NCBI GenBank assembly: GCA_029880065.1
Contig: JAOUPD010000053.1
Coordinates: forward strand, 1-7,447
Length of the DNA: 7,447 nt
Direction of reading: 5' to 3'
Source of the DNA: Hadesarchaea archaeon
GTDB lineage: Archaea > Hadarchaeota > Hadarchaeia > Hadarchaeales > Hadarchaeaceae
The translations under genes were made by a program, and so were the position numbers. Under the pieces are notes generated by a model. That model was not told the origin of the DNA, searched no databases, and saw nothing but the letters and a program-made list of their open reading frames with translations. The first letter of the stretch is position 1. Every line of letters starts with the position of its first letter. Shown piece by piece: positions 6,291 through 7,447 of the stretch.

Positions 6291-7447
6291 CTATGGTACT
6301 ACTACGTTATCGCTCGTCTCGCCGTTTGAAGCCGAGTCGTAAGTCCATCCTTCTTTCGCGACGTTGTCCACGAAGAATGTGAAAACACTCCCGCTCGGGG
6401 GGCTTTTCACTTTGCCAGACCAGAACGGTGCTGCACCATCGGCATCCGTGGCTTTCTCTTGAGTTCCTGAGGGAACTATTCCTTCCCAGTGACCGTACAC
6501 AGTGGCACTCGGAACCGGGTTGTCGTTTTCGTCGACGATGTAAACTATCGCCTTGCCTTGGTAGCTTAGCCCGATTGTGAGGAGTTCCATGTCGATCCTA
6601 AGGACATGCATGGTAGGTCCGGACGGGGCTTCAGGTGTCGTGGCGTTCGCCTCGTTTGAAGGATTCGACTCATTGTTGCTCGTGTCGACTGCCGTCACTT
6701 TGTAATAGTAGGTGGTGTTATCGTCGACGCTCGTGTCCGGATAATCGCTCACGGTCGTCTCATCCAAGAACGTGTTGTTATCGCAATTGAAGCCGCTCGT
6801 CGTGCTCCGGTAGACATGGTAATGGCTCAGGTCTTCCTCGGTGTTGTTGTTCCAGTCAAGGTCGATTCGCGAGTGGCTCACCGCAGTGGCAGTGAGTCCC
6901 GTCGGGGCCGCCGGGGGCGTCGTATCGGTTACCGTGGTGGTGAACGTGTAGTACGATCCGTTGTTGTCATCAACTGTAGTGTTCGAACTCGCGTCCGTCG
7001 ATTTTACCTCATAATAATACGTAGTGTTTTCGGAAAGCTCTGTGAGGGTTATGGAGTGGCTCTTGACCATTGCATTATCTGATTCGGTACTCCCCAGAGC
7101 CGTGGTGGTTCCGTAATTCACCACGCTATTGCTGAGTTCATCCGTGTCCCAAGTGATCTTTGCGCTTGAACCCGTGATATCCGAAGAAGCCACGTTCGAT
7201 ATCACCGGCGGCGTGTTATCCGCGCTCATTTCTTCTATCATCGCCCAAGTCAGACGATTTGCCGTGTCGTCCCACGCATCATTTTCAATCGCGCCAGTGA
7301 TGATGTAGCTCGTACCGGCGACTCCGTGATCGTTGAAAATCGGATACACATTATCGTAGTCGGTATTCCAAGCATCGTCGAAAGTAAAGACCACCATTGC
7401 CTTGCCTTCCGATGCGGTGCTCCAGTAGTCGTAAGCATCCGCAATCG
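6291..7447 (-). CDS. Secreted modular protein, partial: truncated NodB polysaccharide deacetylase start, two Fn3-like domains, C-terminal beta domain
   Basis: The frame is open from the window edge (first full codon ends at 7445) to the TAG at 6291-6293, giving about 384 visible residues; the true start and any signal peptide lie outside. The ATG at 7397 is internal, not the start. The visible N-terminus has KAMVVFTFDDAWNTDYDNVY then GVAGTSYIITGAI and LTWAMIEEMSA, which is the first strand and following helices of a NodB/CE4 polysaccharide deacetylase, with the TFDD catalytic/metal motif. At about 7220 this stops and passes directly into DNTPPVISNV, a Fn3 linker, so the HxxxH metal motif and the rest of the barrel are missing. 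Next come Fn3-like domain 1 (about 7217-6927), Fn3-like domain 2 (about 6920-6636), and a C-terminal beta domain (about 6614-6294). The composition is Asn/Thr/Ser/Asp-rich with few Cys, as in extracellular proteins. Loss of deacetylase activity is inferred. A misassembly is possible. Confidence 0.8.
   Translation of the reverse strand, partial: IADAYDYWSTASEGKAMVVFTFDDAWNTDYDNVYPIFNDHGVAGTSYIITGAIENDAWDDTANRLTWAMIEEMSADNTPPVISNVASSDITGSSAKITWDTDELSNSVVNYGTTTALGSTESDNAMVKSHSITLTELSENTTYYYEVKSTDASSNTTVDDNNGSYYTFTTTVTDTTPPAAPTGLTATAVSHSRIDLDWNNNTEEDLSHYHVYRSTTSGFNCDNNTFLDETTVSDYPDTSVDDNTTYYYKVTAVDTSNNESNPSNEANATTPEAPSGPTMHVLRIDMELLTIGLSYQGKAIVYIVDENDNPVPSATVYGHWEGIVPSGTQEKATDADGAAPFWSGKVKSPPSGSVFTFFVDNVAKEGWTYDSASNGETSDNVVVP

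Noticed and set aside
6146..6382. 78-codon plus-strand frame after ppdK
   Set aside because: It runs through the palindromes and terminator stem into the antisense of the secreted-protein gene, and its translation is basic low-complexity sequence without any known domain.
6816..7082. 88-codon plus-strand frame antisense to the Fn3 domains
   Set aside because: It is Arg/Val/Gly-rich because it is the complement of Thr/Asn/Asp codons; no domain and no start signal.
7397..7397. ATG at 7397 as the true start of the secreted protein
   Set aside because: The same frame is open to the window edge and the residues before it continue naturally into the deacetylase strand VVFTFDD. A secreted protein also needs a signal peptide, which is absent after this ATG.

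Overview
The window reads as archaeal chromosomal DNA. The clearest marker is a complete archaeal/eukaryotic-type ribosomal protein L10e (2010-2528). It is flanked by a DRG-type TGS GTPase, a TrkA-type nucleotide-binding protein, an agmatinase-family ureohydrolase and a pyruvate phosphate dikinase. The sequence does not fix the phylum. Short leaders, TATA-like boxes close to the starts and modest Shine-Dalgarno signals fit archaeal transcription.

Layout, left to right: a short non-coding edge (1-119); a divergent DRG-like GTPase (120-1292, +); a TrkA-N/TrkA-C protein (1274-1933, -); L10e (2010-2528, +); an agmatinase-family enzyme (2517-3392, -); pyruvate phosphate dikinase (3467-6130, +); a 160-base convergent spacer with several inverted repeats; and the 3' part of a large secreted modular protein (6291 to the window edge, -). 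The six genes alternate strand one by one, so there is no operon here. Two of the three convergent pairs overlap at their 3' ends (19 and 12 bases), and the two divergent pairs share compact AT-rich promoter regions. No gene-free stretch exceeds about 160 bases.

The first five genes are mostly housekeeping: translation or ribosome-linked (GTPase, L10e), ion transport regulation (TrkA-like), polyamine metabolism (agmatinase) and pyruvate/PEP interconversion (PPDK). They do not form one pathway. The last gene is different in style: Asn/Thr/Ser-rich, extracellular, with two fibronectin type III-like domains and a C-terminal beta domain of a kind I associate with bacterial secreted proteins. Its polysaccharide deacetylase (NodB) domain begins normally but stops after about 60-75 visible residues, where the frame runs directly into the first Fn3 linker.

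I see no CRISPR array, insertion sequence, toxin-antitoxin pair, RNA gene or clear new defence system. The items most worth a second look are the truncated deacetylase-Fn3 fusion, the GTPase with altered G3 and G4 motifs, and the strictly alternating, overlapping gene layout.
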